A DNA stretch of 64,000 nt from Flavobacterium piscinae (GTDB lineage: Bacteria; Bacteroidota; Bacteroidia; Flavobacteriales; Flavobacteriaceae). The notes beneath the pieces are model-generated. The model saw only the letters and a list, made by a program, of their open reading frames with translations, searched no databases and was not told the DNA's origin. Location of the stretch: positions 186,001 to 250,000 of the forward strand of contig NZ_SBKQ01000005.1 of the NCBI RefSeq assembly GCF_004122145.1, read 5' to 3'. Each line of letters begins with the position of its first letter. Position 1 is the stretch's first letter. Position numbers and translations under genes: made by a program. Shown piece after piece: positions 45,366-54,030 of this stretch.

Positions 45366-47411
45366 TTAATAATTCAACAACTCCTCCATCTTCGCACGAA
45401 CCTTATCCACATTCGGAATCATCGTAAACTCTAAGGTGCTGTTCAACGGAATCGCGGGCATATTTTCGGATCCGATGACCATTATAGGAGCATCGAGGTG
45501 TTTGAAACAATTTTCCTGAATGAGTCCGGCTACACTGCGTGCAAAGGAATTATTGGTGGGTTCTTCGGTGACAACCAAACACTTTTTGGCTTTTTTTACG
45601 GATTTGAAAATAGTTGTTTCGTCCAACGGATACAACGTTCGCAAATCGATAATTTCGACTTGATTTTTGATGTCGGAAGAAGCATTTAACGCCCAATGAA
45701 CGCCCATTCCGTATGTAATAATCGTGATGGTTTCAGCGGTTTCCTGTTCCCAGATTTCCTGAACGATGTTGGCTTTTCCAAACGGCAACATATAATCTTC
45801 GCTTGGTTCGTTAACTCGTGCGGCATCCGTGCCTTTGACTTTACTCCAATACAAACCTTTGTGCTCCAAAATCACCACCGGATTGGGGTCGTAATATGCG
45901 GCTTTCATTAATCCTTTTAAATCGGCACCGTTACTTGGATACGCGATTTTGATTCCGCGAATGTTAGTCAACACACTTTCTACAGAAGACGAATGATACG
46001 GACCTCCACTTCCATACGCACCAATCGGCACACGCAAAATCATACTCACCGGCCATTTTCCGTTGGATAAATAACAGGAACGGCTCACTTCGGTGAACAA
46101 CTGATTCAAGCCCGGCCAAATATAATCGGCAAATTGTACCTCAACAATTGGTTTTAAACCAACGGCCGACATTCCAACCGTTGAACCCACGATAAACGCT
46201 TCTTGAATAGGTGTGTTAAACACACGTTCGTCGCCAAATTTCTGTGCTAAAGTGGCTGCTTCACGGAAAACACCGCCTAATCGTCCGCCGACGTCTTGTC
46301 CGTACAACAAACATTCGGAATGTTTTTTCATTAATTCTTCAACCGCAAATAACGCACAATCAACCATCACGACTTTTTCCTCACGGGTTGGATTTCGCTC
46401 GCCTACTTCTTCTGTAATTGGAGTTGGTGCAAAATCGTGTGTGAATAAATCTTCCGGTTTTGGATCTTCTGCCAGTTGAGCTTTTTCGAAATCTGCTTTT
46501 ACATTGGCAACAGCATTCTTTTCTATTTCATCAATTTCAGAATCTGAAAATCCGTTATTTTTCAATTGTTGAATCAAAACCGGATAGGGATCGCGGGATT
46601 TTGCTTCTTCTAAATCATCTCGATACCACTCCATCCGAACGCCGGAAGTATGGTGATTCAACAACGGAACTTTAGCGTGAACCAAAAACGGGCGACGCTC
46701 TTCACGAATAGTTTTAACTACTTTCTCAAGAGCCGAATAACTTTCGGTGAAGTTTGCTCCGTCTATTGAAATGGCTTCGATTCCGTTAAAACCTTTGGCG
46801 TATTCAAAGGCATTTTGAGCACGGGTTTCTGCGGCATTGGCAGAAATATCCCAGCCATTATCTTGTACTAAATATAATATTGGTAATTGTTTTAAAGCTG
46901 CCATTTGAAAGGCTTCAGCTATTTCACCTTCGGTTACGGAAGCGTCGCCGAGAGAACAAACGACAATTGGTTTTTGCTCATTGTCCTCTTGAATTCCTGT
47001 ATTTTCTTTATACCAAAATCCCATCGCCGCTCCAGTCGCAGGAATGGCTTGCATTCCGGTAGCAGAAGATTGATGCGGAATTTTCGGTTTATCGGCATCT
47101 TTTAAACTCGGGTGACAATAATAGGTTCGACCTCCTGAAAATGGGTCGTCTTTTTTGGCCATTAATTGCAACATCAAATCATACGGACGCATCCCGATTC
47201 CGAGTAACATGGCATCGTCACGGTAATAGGGAAAAGCATAATCTTGTGGCAATAAATGCATCGCCATTGCAATTTGAATGGCTTCGTGACCGCGTGAAGT
47301 AGCATGTACGTATTTGGAAACAATTTTGAAATTATCTTCATACAGTTCAGCCATTGACTTGGCGGTTGCCATGGTGGAAAAGGCTTTTTTCAGGATATTT
47401 TTGTCTAACAT
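45366..47411 (-). CDS. Branched-chain 2-oxoacid dehydrogenase E1, alpha and beta fused
   Basis: A 681-residue thiamine-diphosphate enzyme that decarboxylates 2-oxoisovalerate-type acids and acylates the lipoyl E2. The alpha part (about 1-330) holds the ThDP motif GDASVTEGEIAEAFQMAA to LVQDNGWDIS, and the phosphorylation-loop-like HTSGVRMEWYRDDLE. The beta part (about 340-681) holds LYGQDVGGRLGGVFREA, EAFIVGSTVGMSAVG and GAYGSGGPYHSSS. Subunits are separate genes in many bacteria; the fused form is usual in Bacteroidota. With ilvE and E2 upstream it completes a branched-chain module; E3 is not in the window. Confidence 0.92.
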   Translation of the reverse strand: MLDKNILKKAFSTMATAKSMAELYEDNFKIVSKYVHATSRGHEAIQIAMAMHLLPQDYAFPYYRDDAMLLGIGMRPYDLMLQLMAKKDDPFSGGRTYYCHPSLKDADKPKIPHQSSATGMQAIPATGAAMGFWYKENTGIQEDNEQKPIVVCSLGDASVTEGEIAEAFQMAALKQLPILYLVQDNGWDISANAAETRAQNAFEYAKGFNGIEAISIDGANFTESYSALEKVVKTIREERRPFLVHAKVPLLNHHTSGVRMEWYRDDLEEAKSRDPYPVLIQQLKNNGFSDSEIDEIEKNAVANVKADFEKAQLAEDPKPEDLFTHDFAPTPITEEVGERNPTREEKVVMVDCALFAVEELMKKHSECLLYGQDVGGRLGGVFREAATLAQKFGDERVFNTPIQEAFIVGSTVGMSAVGLKPIVEVQFADYIWPGLNQLFTEVSRSCYLSNGKWPVSMILRVPIGAYGSGGPYHSSSVESVLTNIRGIKIAYPSNGADLKGLMKAAYYDPNPVVILEHKGLYWSKVKGTDAARVNEPSEDYMLPFGKANIVQEIWEQETAETITIITYGMGVHWALNASSDIKNQVEIIDLRTLYPLDETTIFKSVKKAKKCLVVTEEPTNNSFARSVAGLIQENCFKHLDAPIMVIGSENMPAIPLNSTLEFTMIPNVDKVRAKMEELLNY

Positions 47412-47440
47412 ATTTACAATTTGATAATCTATTTCTTTAG

Positions 47441-47503
47441 GAACACAGATTTAAGAAATTCTAAAAATTTTAAAAATTTCTTTGATTTCTTAAATCTGTG
47501 TTC
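47441..47503 (-). repeat. Perfect 19-bp inverted repeat between ilvE and E1
   Basis: GAACACAGATTTAAGAAAT (47441-47459) is exactly complementary to 47485-47503, with a 25-nt AT-rich loop that itself folds (AAATTTTAAAAATTT). It starts 10 nt after the ilvE stop. Related single-arm copies are at 22566-22596 and 62346-62382. A terminator or mRNA-stabilising role is possible; no T-run follows. Confidence 0.8.
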
Positions 47504-47512
47504 ACAAAATTT

Positions 47513-48577
47513 TTACTTCGCTTCTACAATCCAACCAAATGGATCTTCTTCTTTTTGGAGTTTAATGGCATTCAGTGTATCATTTACCATCACAGAAACG
47601 GGATTATTTTCCGGTAATTTAATCGTAAAATCATTGTTTCCGATTTCATCAATCATCGCTATTCCAACAGCTGTTCCGGTTCCGAAGGCCTCTTCTAAAG
47701 TTCCGTTTTTGGATGCTTCGATGATTTCAGAAATTTTGATGGGTTTTTCAATGACTTCAAAACCTTTTGAACGCAACAAATCAATTACACTCATTCTCGT
47801 AATTCCGGATAAAATAGAACCGCTTAAATCGGGTGTAATAAATTTACCATCAATTTTAAAGAAAATATTCATGGTTCCCACTTCTTGAATGTATTCAAAA
47901 TCGTGAGCATCCAGCCATAACACTTGATCGTACGATTTCGCTTTGGCATATTCTGTCGGACGAATGGCTGCGGCATAATTTCCGGCTGCTTTGGCTTCTC
48001 CTGTTCCGCCATTGACGGCACGCACATATTTTTTCTCGGCGTACAATTTAATTTTTCTACTGAAAAAAGGTCCGGCAGGTGACGCAATCACCATGAATTT
48101 ATAGCTAGTCGCTGCTCGCATTCCGATAAATGGTTCATCGGCATACATAAACGGACGCAAGTACAACGCACTACCTTCTTTGGTAGGAATCCATTGTTTT
48201 TCTAACTCGGTGAATTGTTTCAACGCTTCTACAAATAGTTCTTCCGGAAAAGCAGGCATTCCCATTCGGTTGGCACTGAAATTCAAACGTTTTGCATTTT
48301 CATAAGGACGGAATAACAAAGGAGTTCCCTCTTTTCCCAACGTGGCTTTCATTCCTTCAAAAATCGCCTGACCATAGTGCAAAGCCATGGCGGCGGGATG
48401 TGTTGGAATGAGCTGTAACGGTTCAATTCGCGGATTTTTCCACTCGCCATCTTGGTAATCGCAAACAAACATGTGATCGGTAAATTTTTTCCCCATCACA
48501 ATATTATTTAAATCAACTTCTCCGACGGTAGAATGTGCTGCTTTTGTTACTTTAATTGCTGTCATTACTTCTTGCAT
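47513..48577 (-). CDS. ilvE: Branched-chain amino acid aminotransferase
   Basis: A 354-residue class IV PLP aminotransferase, moving amino groups between leucine, isoleucine or valine and 2-oxoglutarate. It shows GQAIFEGMKA, ANRMGMPAFP, LYLRPFMYADEPFIGM, the PLP-lysine region GGTGEAKAAGNYAA, DQVLWLDAHDFEYIQEVGTMN and ITRMSVIDLL. Length and motifs fit the BCAT II subfamily common in Bacteroidota. Two starts are possible (48577 or ATG at 48565). It supplies oxoacids to the neighbouring dehydrogenase. Confidence 0.94.
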   Translation of the reverse strand: MQEVMTAIKVTKAAHSTVGEVDLNNIVMGKKFTDHMFVCDYQDGEWKNPRIEPLQLIPTHPAAMALHYGQAIFEGMKATLGKEGTPLLFRPYENAKRLNFSANRMGMPAFPEELFVEALKQFTELEKQWIPTKEGSALYLRPFMYADEPFIGMRAATSYKFMVIASPAGPFFSRKIKLYAEKKYVRAVNGGTGEAKAAGNYAAAIRPTEYAKAKSYDQVLWLDAHDFEYIQEVGTMNIFFKIDGKFITPDLSGSILSGITRMSVIDLLRSKGFEVIEKPIKISEIIEASKNGTLEEAFGTGTAVGIAMIDEIGNNDFTIKLPENNPVSVMVNDTLNAIKLQKEEDPFGWIVEAK

Positions 48578-48621
48578 TGTATTTATGATTTGCTCTCGAT
48601 TCTATATACTGAAAAGAGAAA

Positions 48622-49908
48622 TTATATTTTTGTATTTGTATTAAATTGCTCTAAATTGTCCCCTACTCGCTTTAAGAATGATCCTCCTAAAAATCCATCC
48701 ACCACCCGATGATCAAAGGATAAGGATAAAAACATCATGCTTCTGATGGTTATTTCGTCTCCTTTTTCTGTGGTAATGACTTCCGGTCTTTTTTTGATGA
48801 TTCCTAGTGCTAAAATGGCAACTTCCGGTTGATTGATAATGGGTGTTCCCATTAAACTTCCAAAGGTTCCAACGTTGGAAATAGTGAACGTACTTCCTTG
48901 AATATCTTCGGGTTTTAACTTATTATTTCGAGCGTTTTCGGCTAACTGATTTACTTCTTTGGCAATGGAAATGATGTCTTTTTCATTGGCATTTTTCACC
49001 ACAGACACAATTAAATTTCCGGTTGGTAGAGCGGTTGCCATTCCAATATTGATGTCATTGTGTACAATGATTTTATTTTCATCAACTGAAACATTAATTA
49101 GCGGAAAATCTTGAATCGCTTTGGCTACAGCATCAATAAAAATGGGTGTAAATGTTAACTTTTCTCCATATTTTTCTTGAAATTTATCTTTGTTTTCATT
49201 TCGCCAATTCACCAAATTCGTTACATCCACTTCCAGATACGAAGTAACATGTGGCGAAGTTTGCTTGGAATAGACCATGTGATCGGCAATCATTTTTCGC
49301 ATACGATCCATTTCGACAATTCGGTCTTTTCCTTCAACAAAATTAATTTTGGGTTTAGGAAAGTTTGTCGGTTGTCGGTTATCGGTTATCGGTTTTGACT
49401 GTAAAGGATATTTTCTGTTTTTTAGATAATTGAACACATCACTTTTTTGAATTCGTCCATCAATTCCTGAACCCGGAATACTTTGTACTTCTTCCAAGGA
49501 AAGATTTTCTTTTTGGGCGATACTGATGATTAAAGGACTTAAAAAGTTGTCGGTTAACTGTTGCCTGTTTAAAGTTTCATGTTTCAGGTTTAAAATTTCA
49601 AGTTTTGATTTTGAAACAACTTCTTCTTTTAGACCAGAATTATTTTCAACTTCCAGTTTCTGACTACCTGCTTCTGACTTTATTAACGCCAAAACTTTTC
49701 CAACTTCCACCACATCATCTTTTTGAAAACGAATTTCTGTAATGGTTCCCGAAACAGGTGATGGTACTTCACTGTCCACTTTATCGGTGGCAACTTCCAG
49801 CAAAGTTTCTTCCGCTTCAATATAATCACCAACGTTTTTTGTCCAATTGATGATGGTGGCTTCTGATATGCTTTCGCCCATTTTGGGCATTTTGAATTCT
49901 ATTATCAT
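48622..49908 (-). CDS. 2-oxoacid dehydrogenase E2 (dihydrolipoyl acyltransferase)
   Basis: A 428-residue E2. Lipoyl domain at 1-76 with the modified lysine in EVATDKVDSEVPSP (about 43); peripheral-subunit-binding domain at about 123-162 (SPLIISIAQKENLSLEEVQSIPGSGIDGRIQKSD is split by no gap); catalytic domain from about 190 with the active-site SFDHRVVDG near 400. Its place between paaY and ilvE/E1 points to the branched-chain complex. Odd feature: both linkers (about 76-121 and 168-185) are encoded by repeat-like DNA akin to the intergenic hairpin families. E3 must come from elsewhere. Confidence 0.92.
   Translation of the reverse strand: MIIEFKMPKMGESISEATIINWTKNVGDYIEAEETLLEVATDKVDSEVPSPVSGTITEIRFQKDDVVEVGKVLALIKSEAGSQKLEVENNSGLKEEVVSKSKLEILNLKHETLNRQQLTDNFLSPLIISIAQKENLSLEEVQSIPGSGIDGRIQKSDVFNYLKNRKYPLQSKPITDNRQPTNFPKPKINFVEGKDRIVEMDRMRKMIADHMVYSKQTSPHVTSYLEVDVTNLVNWRNENKDKFQEKYGEKLTFTPIFIDAVAKAIQDFPLINVSVDENKIIVHNDINIGMATALPTGNLIVSVVKNANEKDIISIAKEVNQLAENARNNKLKPEDIQGSTFTISNVGTFGSLMGTPIINQPEVAILALGIIKKRPEVITTEKGDEITIRSMMFLSLSFDHRVVDGFLGGSFLKRVGDNLEQFNTNTKI
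49364..49681 (-). repeat. Repeat-like DNA inside both E2 linkers
   Basis: Reverse-strand coding sequence holds AACCGATAACCGATAACCG (49364-49395, linker after the subunit-binding domain). Before that domain are ACTTGAAA...ACCTGAAACATGAAACTTT (49560-49605) plus AGTTAACCGACAACTT (49545-49560), and AGTCAGAAGCAGGTAGTCAG (49647-49681). The middle segment resembles the intergenic hairpin at 44335-44398. All keep the reading frame. The domains between are normal. Confidence 0.6.
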
Positions 49909-49925
49909 GTTTTAGTCTTCAGTTG

Positions 49926-49974
49926 CAGTCGCAGTCGCAGTTCCAATTATATCTGAAAACTGGGACTGAGACTG
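49926..49974 (-). repeat. Intergenic hairpin, CAGTCGCAGTCGCAGT family, copy 2
   Basis: CAGTCGCAGTCGCAGTT (49926-49942) pairs with AACTGGGACTGAGACTG (49958-49974), 15 of 17 positions, loop 15 nt. It fills the 67-bp spacer between paaY and E2. Confidence 0.75.
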
Positions 49975-49975
49975 T

Positions 49976-50572
49976 CTACTTATTTTTAAATTCTTCTAAT
50001 GTTTTATAAAACGCTTCTTGTGTTGGGCGATTTTTAGGTATCTCTCTCAATGGCTTAACCGCTTTCAACGTTTCATAACATTCTGCCGGTAATTGTTGAT
50101 ACAAACCCGTTCCTTTCGTTTTCCAATCAATCATTTCATCAGAAACGTCTTTTATAATTGTGGCCGGATTTCCAACGACCATTTTTCTATTTGGAATTTG
50201 CATTCCGGCTTTTATAAATGCTAAAGCTCCGACGATACATTCGTCTCCCACATTCACATCATCCATGATGACGGCATTCATGCCAACCAAACAATTTTTA
50301 CCGATGTCAGCTCCGTGAATAATGGCTCCGTGACCAATATGAGCTCCTTCTTTCAACACCATCGACTTACCGGGAAACATGTGAATGGTACAATTTTCTT
50401 GCACATTGCAACCGTCTTCAATGATGATTTCTCCCCAATCGCCACGAATCGCTGCTCCGGGACCCACATACACGTTTTTCCCAATAATCACATTACCCGT
50501 TACCGCTGCTTGCGGATGGATAAAACTGCTTTCGTGTATGACGGGGATGAACCCTTTGAATTCGTAGATCAT
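49976..50572 (-). CDS. paaY: PaaY-like hexapeptide-repeat protein
   Basis: A 198-residue left-handed beta-helix protein of the gamma-carbonic-anhydrase-like group. The repeats are plain: SFIHPQAAVTGNVIIGKNVYVGPGAAIRGDWGEI, then HMFPGKSMVLKEGAHIGHGAIIHGADIGKNCLVGMNAVIMDDVNVGD, with His residues that bind zinc. PaaY acts as a thioesterase that clears ring-hydroxylated CoA dead-end products of phenylacetate breakdown. The assignment rests on fold plus position in the paa run. A helical C-terminus (CYETLKAVKPLREIPK) is as in E. coli PaaY. Confidence 0.88.
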   Translation of the reverse strand: MIYEFKGFIPVIHESSFIHPQAAVTGNVIIGKNVYVGPGAAIRGDWGEIIIEDGCNVQENCTIHMFPGKSMVLKEGAHIGHGAIIHGADIGKNCLVGMNAVIMDDVNVGDECIVGALAFIKAGMQIPNRKMVVGNPATIIKDVSDEMIDWKTKGTGLYQQLPAECYETLKAVKPLREIPKNRPTQEAFYKTLEEFKNK

Positions 50573-50595
50573 ATTTTTTTTAGATAAAAGAGAAT

Positions 50596-50655
50596 AGAAT
50601 ATAGAAAATAGATATTTTGTTTTGTCTATTCTCTATGTTCTATTTTCTATATTCT
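50596..50655 (-). repeat. Perfect 17-bp inverted repeat, TATAGAAAATAGA family
   Basis: AGAATATAGAAAATAGA (50596-50612) and TCTATTTTCTATATTCT (50639-50655) are exact complements around a 26-nt loop that contains another TCTATTCTCTATGTTC. It lies between the enoyl-CoA hydratase and paaY genes and is entirely A/T plus G in one arm and C in the other. Confidence 0.8.
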
Positions 50656-51408
50656 TTATTTAAACTTCTTCAACGTTTCTTTCGTAAAATCGGATAAAAC
50701 CAAACGACCGCTAATGGCGGCTCTTTCGGCTAAAAGATTATCCCAATCATCGGTGCCTCGCCAGAAAATCTTTTTCATTTCGAGCATTGCTTCCGGATTG
50801 TAAGTGCAAAGGTGTTCTGCAAATTTTTGTACGGCTTCGTCTAATTCTTCGATGGTTTGAAAAACGGAAGCATACAATCCTTTTTCTCTTGCCCAATTGG
50901 CTTCGTAAAATGTATTGGCATCAATGGCGATTTGTGACATCGCAGATACACCCATTTTTCTTTCAATTGCCGGAGAAACTACAAAGGGACCGATGCCTAC
51001 ATTTAATTCGCTTAATTTGATTGAAGCGAATTTCGTGGCCATACAATAATCCGTAGAAGCTGCAATTCCTACTCCGCCACCAACCGTTTTCCCTTGAATT
51101 CTCCCGATGATGAATTTTGGACATTTTCGCATGGCATTGATGACATTGGCAAATCCCGAGAAGAATACTTTTCCGGTTTCGGCATCGTTGATGGCAATTA
51201 ATTCTTTAAAACTGGCTCCGGCACAAAAGGTGCAGTCTCCACCACTTTTGAGGATAATGACTTTTACTTGGTCATTGTTTCCGGCTTCGGTAATGGTATT
51301 GGCTAAATCTTTTAAGACATCACTTGGCAAGGAGTTCTGTTCGGGATGAAAAAACTCGATAGTGGCGATGTTATTTTGTATGTTATGTTTTACGTAGGGT
51401 TGTGTCAT
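50656..51408 (-). CDS. Enoyl-CoA hydratase/isomerase family, PaaF-like
   Basis: A 250-residue crotonase-fold protein with CTFCAGASFKELIAIN (oxyanion region) and GKTVGGGVGIAASTDYCMATKFASIKLSELNVGIGPF. One catalytic Glu is apparent (SELNVG); the second position of hydratases is not clearly Glu, so isomerase or another crotonase reaction is possible. Position in the paa run suggests the 2,3-dehydroadipyl-CoA hydratase step (PaaF). A methylglutaconyl-CoA-hydratase-like role is an alternative. Confidence 0.75.
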   Translation of the reverse strand: MTQPYVKHNIQNNIATIEFFHPEQNSLPSDVLKDLANTITEAGNNDQVKVIILKSGGDCTFCAGASFKELIAINDAETGKVFFSGFANVINAMRKCPKFIIGRIQGKTVGGGVGIAASTDYCMATKFASIKLSELNVGIGPFVVSPAIERKMGVSAMSQIAIDANTFYEANWAREKGLYASVFQTIEELDEAVQKFAEHLCTYNPEAMLEMKKIFWRGTDDWDNLLAERAAISGRLVLSDFTKETLKKFK

Positions 51409-51420
51409 TGCTAATATTTT

Positions 51421-51466
51421 TTAACCGCGAAGTCCGCAAAAGATTTACGCAAAGTCCGCAAAGTTC
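51421..51466 (+). repeat. Intergenic repeat, AACCGC(A/G)AAG(T/C)CGCAAAG family, copy 1
   Basis: TTAACCGCGAAGTCCGCAAA then GATTTACGCAAAGTCCGCAA AG in the paaZ to paaF-like spacer; related to 53981-54023. It is a run of near-repeats of (A)AAGTCCGCAAAG rather than a hairpin. Confidence 0.55.
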
Positions 51467-51474
51467 ATTCTCAA

Positions 51475-53970
51475 TTATAAAATATTAAATTGTTCAAAAT
51501 GATGATTCAAATGTTTTCGCTCCAATAAATAGGATTCATATTTATTCAAATGGCCGAAAACCATGTTCTTTAATTTAGCTTCCGGATGTTCTTTAAAAAA
51601 GGTTTTATACGCTTCTCTGGCTTCGAAAAATTTTGCTTTGGCGGTTTCAAAATCGGGATGAATCAAATCTTCCAATTCTCCTTTTTTCATTGTTGGAAAA
51701 GCGGTTCCTTTTGGGAATTTTTCGTAATTGTATAACGAGTTATGTACTTTATCCAAAATCTTTTCAGGCGTTGTAATTTCGAAATCTTGAATTTCTCCTG
51801 ATAAGATGCGATAACCTTGTTCCAGATGTTCCAACAAATGTTGTGGGGTTAAAATTCCCCAATTTGGTTTGGTTTCCGGTTTAAGTTTTTGAATGCATTC
51901 AGCCACTTTTTCATCGGTCATTTCGACAAAAACTTCTTGTTTTTTCTGCACCATAGTTAATATAGTGGCAACAGCAACCAGTTCGTTTTCGGCATCAAAA
52001 ACTTCCACAAACCATTTTACAATTCCGCTTGGGTGCTCGGCAGAAGCGACATCCCGTTCGATTTTTTGTTTGCATGTTAAACGAACATAAATCGTGTCGT
52101 TATGATAAATTGGCCGTAAAAAACGACATTCTTCTAATCCGTAATTGGCAGCAACCGGTCCTTTATTTGGATATACAAATAATCCAGCGGCGGCGGCTAA
52201 AATGAAATAACCGTGAGCGGTTCGTTTTTCAAAAATGCTTCCGTCTAACGAAGTGATATCGGTGTGAGCATAAAAATGATCCCAGGTTAAATTGGCAAAA
52301 TTGATGATATCCGTATCCGTAACGGTTCGCTTATGCGTTTTGAGCGACATTCCGGGTTGAATATCTTCCCAATGGTATTGAAACGGATGTTGTGTAATTT
52401 CTTTATAAGCCGAATTTGGTTGATATATTCCCGTAATTTCGGTCAATGTCGTTGGTGAACCTTGAATGGCACAACGTTGCATGTAATGTTTGATACCACG
52501 AACACCACCCATTTCTTCTCCTCCACCGGCACGTCCGGGACCACCGTGAATTAATAAAGGAAGTGGTGAACCGTGACCTGTACTTTGTTTTGCATTTTCA
52601 CGATTTAGAACCAAAATTCTACCGTGGTGAGAAGCGGCATTGACCACATATTCTTTGGCAATTTCATCTGAGTTAGTCACGATAGATGAAACTAATGAAC
52701 CTTTACCCATTTGAGCTAATTCAATTGCTTCGTCTATATTTTTATAAGGCATAATGGTTGAAACCGGTCCGAAGGCTTCCGTTTCATGCACAGAAAGATT
52801 ATGGAATGGATTATCTTCCCGTAACACAATCGGACTTACAAAAGCTCCTTTTTCATCGGCTCCAATCAGATTTACTTTCTCCATATTTCCATAAACGATA
52901 GAAGCTGTTTTGGACAATTCGTTTACTCTGTTTTTCAACACCTCTGCTTGGGCTTTGCTGACTAAAGCTCCCATGCGAACCTCTTTCAATCGAGGGTCGC
53001 CGATGGATACTTTGTCTAATGACTTACCGAGTGCGATTTGAACGTCTTCTATCAACTTTTCCGGTACAATCATTCTGCGAATGGCGGTACATTTTTGTCC
53101 GCATTTCACGGTGATTTCACTTCTGGCTTGGTTGATAAACAAATCAAATTCGGGTGTTCCGGGAATGGCATCTTCACCTAAAATAGAAGCATTTAAAGAA
53201 TCGGCTTCCATGGTAAACGGAACGGATTCTTGAATAATTCTCGGATGAGCTTTAAGCAAACGTCCGGTTGCGGCTGAACCGGTGAAAGTGATGACATCCT
53301 GACTTTCTACTGTATCAAATATATTTTTGGCTGTTCCGCTGATGAGTTGTAAGGCTCCTTCAGGTAGAATATTGGATGCGATGATTTCTTTTACGACTGC
53401 TTCAGTTAAATAAGCGGTTACCGGAGCAGGCAAAACTACAGCCGGCATTCCAGCCATCCAGTTCACCGCACATTTTTCTAACATTCCCCATATCGGGAAA
53501 TTGAAGGCATTGATGTGAATCGCCACTCCTTTTTTGGGTACTAATATGTGATGAGCCATAAATCGACCACCTTTGGACAAGTCGATTGGATCGCCTTCTA
53601 CATGATACGGTTGATTAGGGAATAACTTTCTTAAAGATGCGTTGGCAAATAAATTTCCGAAACCACCTTCGATATCAATCCACGAATCTACTCGTGTTGC
53701 TCCGGTGCGGTAACTGATTTCGTAGAATTGTTCTTTGCGTTTGGTTAAATACATCGCCAAACTTTTAATCATATTTCCACGTTCTTGGAAAGTCATTTTG
53801 CGGAGTTTTTCTCCACCTTTTGTTCTTCCGTATTGCAAAATGGCAGGAATATCTAAACCTTCTACCGTTGTGGAAGCAATGAATTCTCCTGTAACGGCAT
53901 CAAAAGAAGGAACTCCTTCGCCGGTTCCGGTGGTCCATTTTCCGAGGACATAATGTTGTGTTTTATTCAT
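51475..53970 (-). CDS. paaZ: PaaZ (oxepin-CoA hydrolase / 3-oxo-5,6-dehydrosuberyl-CoA semialdehyde dehydrogenase) with extra C-terminal domain
   Basis: An 831-residue bifunctional enzyme that opens the oxepin ring and oxidises the aldehyde formed. The aldehyde dehydrogenase domain (about 1-525) has FTMEADSLNASILGED, KCGQKCTAIRRMIVPE (catalytic Cys about 295) and the NADP-site PLLIHGGPGRAGGG. The MaoC-like hydratase domain (about 530-672) has ITFANLTWDHFYAHTD-like residues (FANLTWDHFYAHTD). E. coli PaaZ ends near 681. Here 159 further residues (from about 673; nt 51478-51954) show LTPQHLLEHLEQGYRI and ERKHLNHHFEQF, a DUF1569/DinB-like helical domain. The first two activities are solid; the tail's role is unknown. 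Confidence 0.93.
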   Translation of the reverse strand: MNKTQHYVLGKWTTGTGEGVPSFDAVTGEFIASTTVEGLDIPAILQYGRTKGGEKLRKMTFQERGNMIKSLAMYLTKRKEQFYEISYRTGATRVDSWIDIEGGFGNLFANASLRKLFPNQPYHVEGDPIDLSKGGRFMAHHILVPKKGVAIHINAFNFPIWGMLEKCAVNWMAGMPAVVLPAPVTAYLTEAVVKEIIASNILPEGALQLISGTAKNIFDTVESQDVITFTGSAATGRLLKAHPRIIQESVPFTMEADSLNASILGEDAIPGTPEFDLFINQARSEITVKCGQKCTAIRRMIVPEKLIEDVQIALGKSLDKVSIGDPRLKEVRMGALVSKAQAEVLKNRVNELSKTASIVYGNMEKVNLIGADEKGAFVSPIVLREDNPFHNLSVHETEAFGPVSTIMPYKNIDEAIELAQMGKGSLVSSIVTNSDEIAKEYVVNAASHHGRILVLNRENAKQSTGHGSPLPLLIHGGPGRAGGGEEMGGVRGIKHYMQRCAIQGSPTTLTEITGIYQPNSAYKEITQHPFQYHWEDIQPGMSLKTHKRTVTDTDIINFANLTWDHFYAHTDITSLDGSIFEKRTAHGYFILAAAAGLFVYPNKGPVAANYGLEECRFLRPIYHNDTIYVRLTCKQKIERDVASAEHPSGIVKWFVEVFDAENELVAVATILTMVQKKQEVFVEMTDEKVAECIQKLKPETKPNWGILTPQHLLEHLEQGYRILSGEIQDFEITTPEKILDKVHNSLYNYEKFPKGTAFPTMKKGELEDLIHPDFETAKAKFFEAREAYKTFFKEHPEAKLKNMVFGHLNKYESYLLERKHLNHHFEQFNIL

Positions 53971-53980
53971 AATTTATCTT

Positions 53981-54023
53981 TTAACCGCAAAGCACGCAAA
54001 GAATTTTCGCTGAGTTCGCTAAG
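53981..54023 (+). repeat. Intergenic repeat, AACCGCAAAGCACGCAAAG family, copy 2
   Basis: TTAACCGCAAAGCACGCAAA then GAATTTTCGCTGAGTTCGCT AAG, in the paaJ to paaZ spacer; the same vocabulary as 51421-51466. Confidence 0.55.
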
Positions 54024-54030
54024 TTTTTTT

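Noticed and set aside
47421..47888. Plus-strand open frame of 155 codons over ilvE
   Set aside because: It is antisense to the conserved C-terminus of ilvE and begins inside an intergenic hairpin; no recognisable protein.
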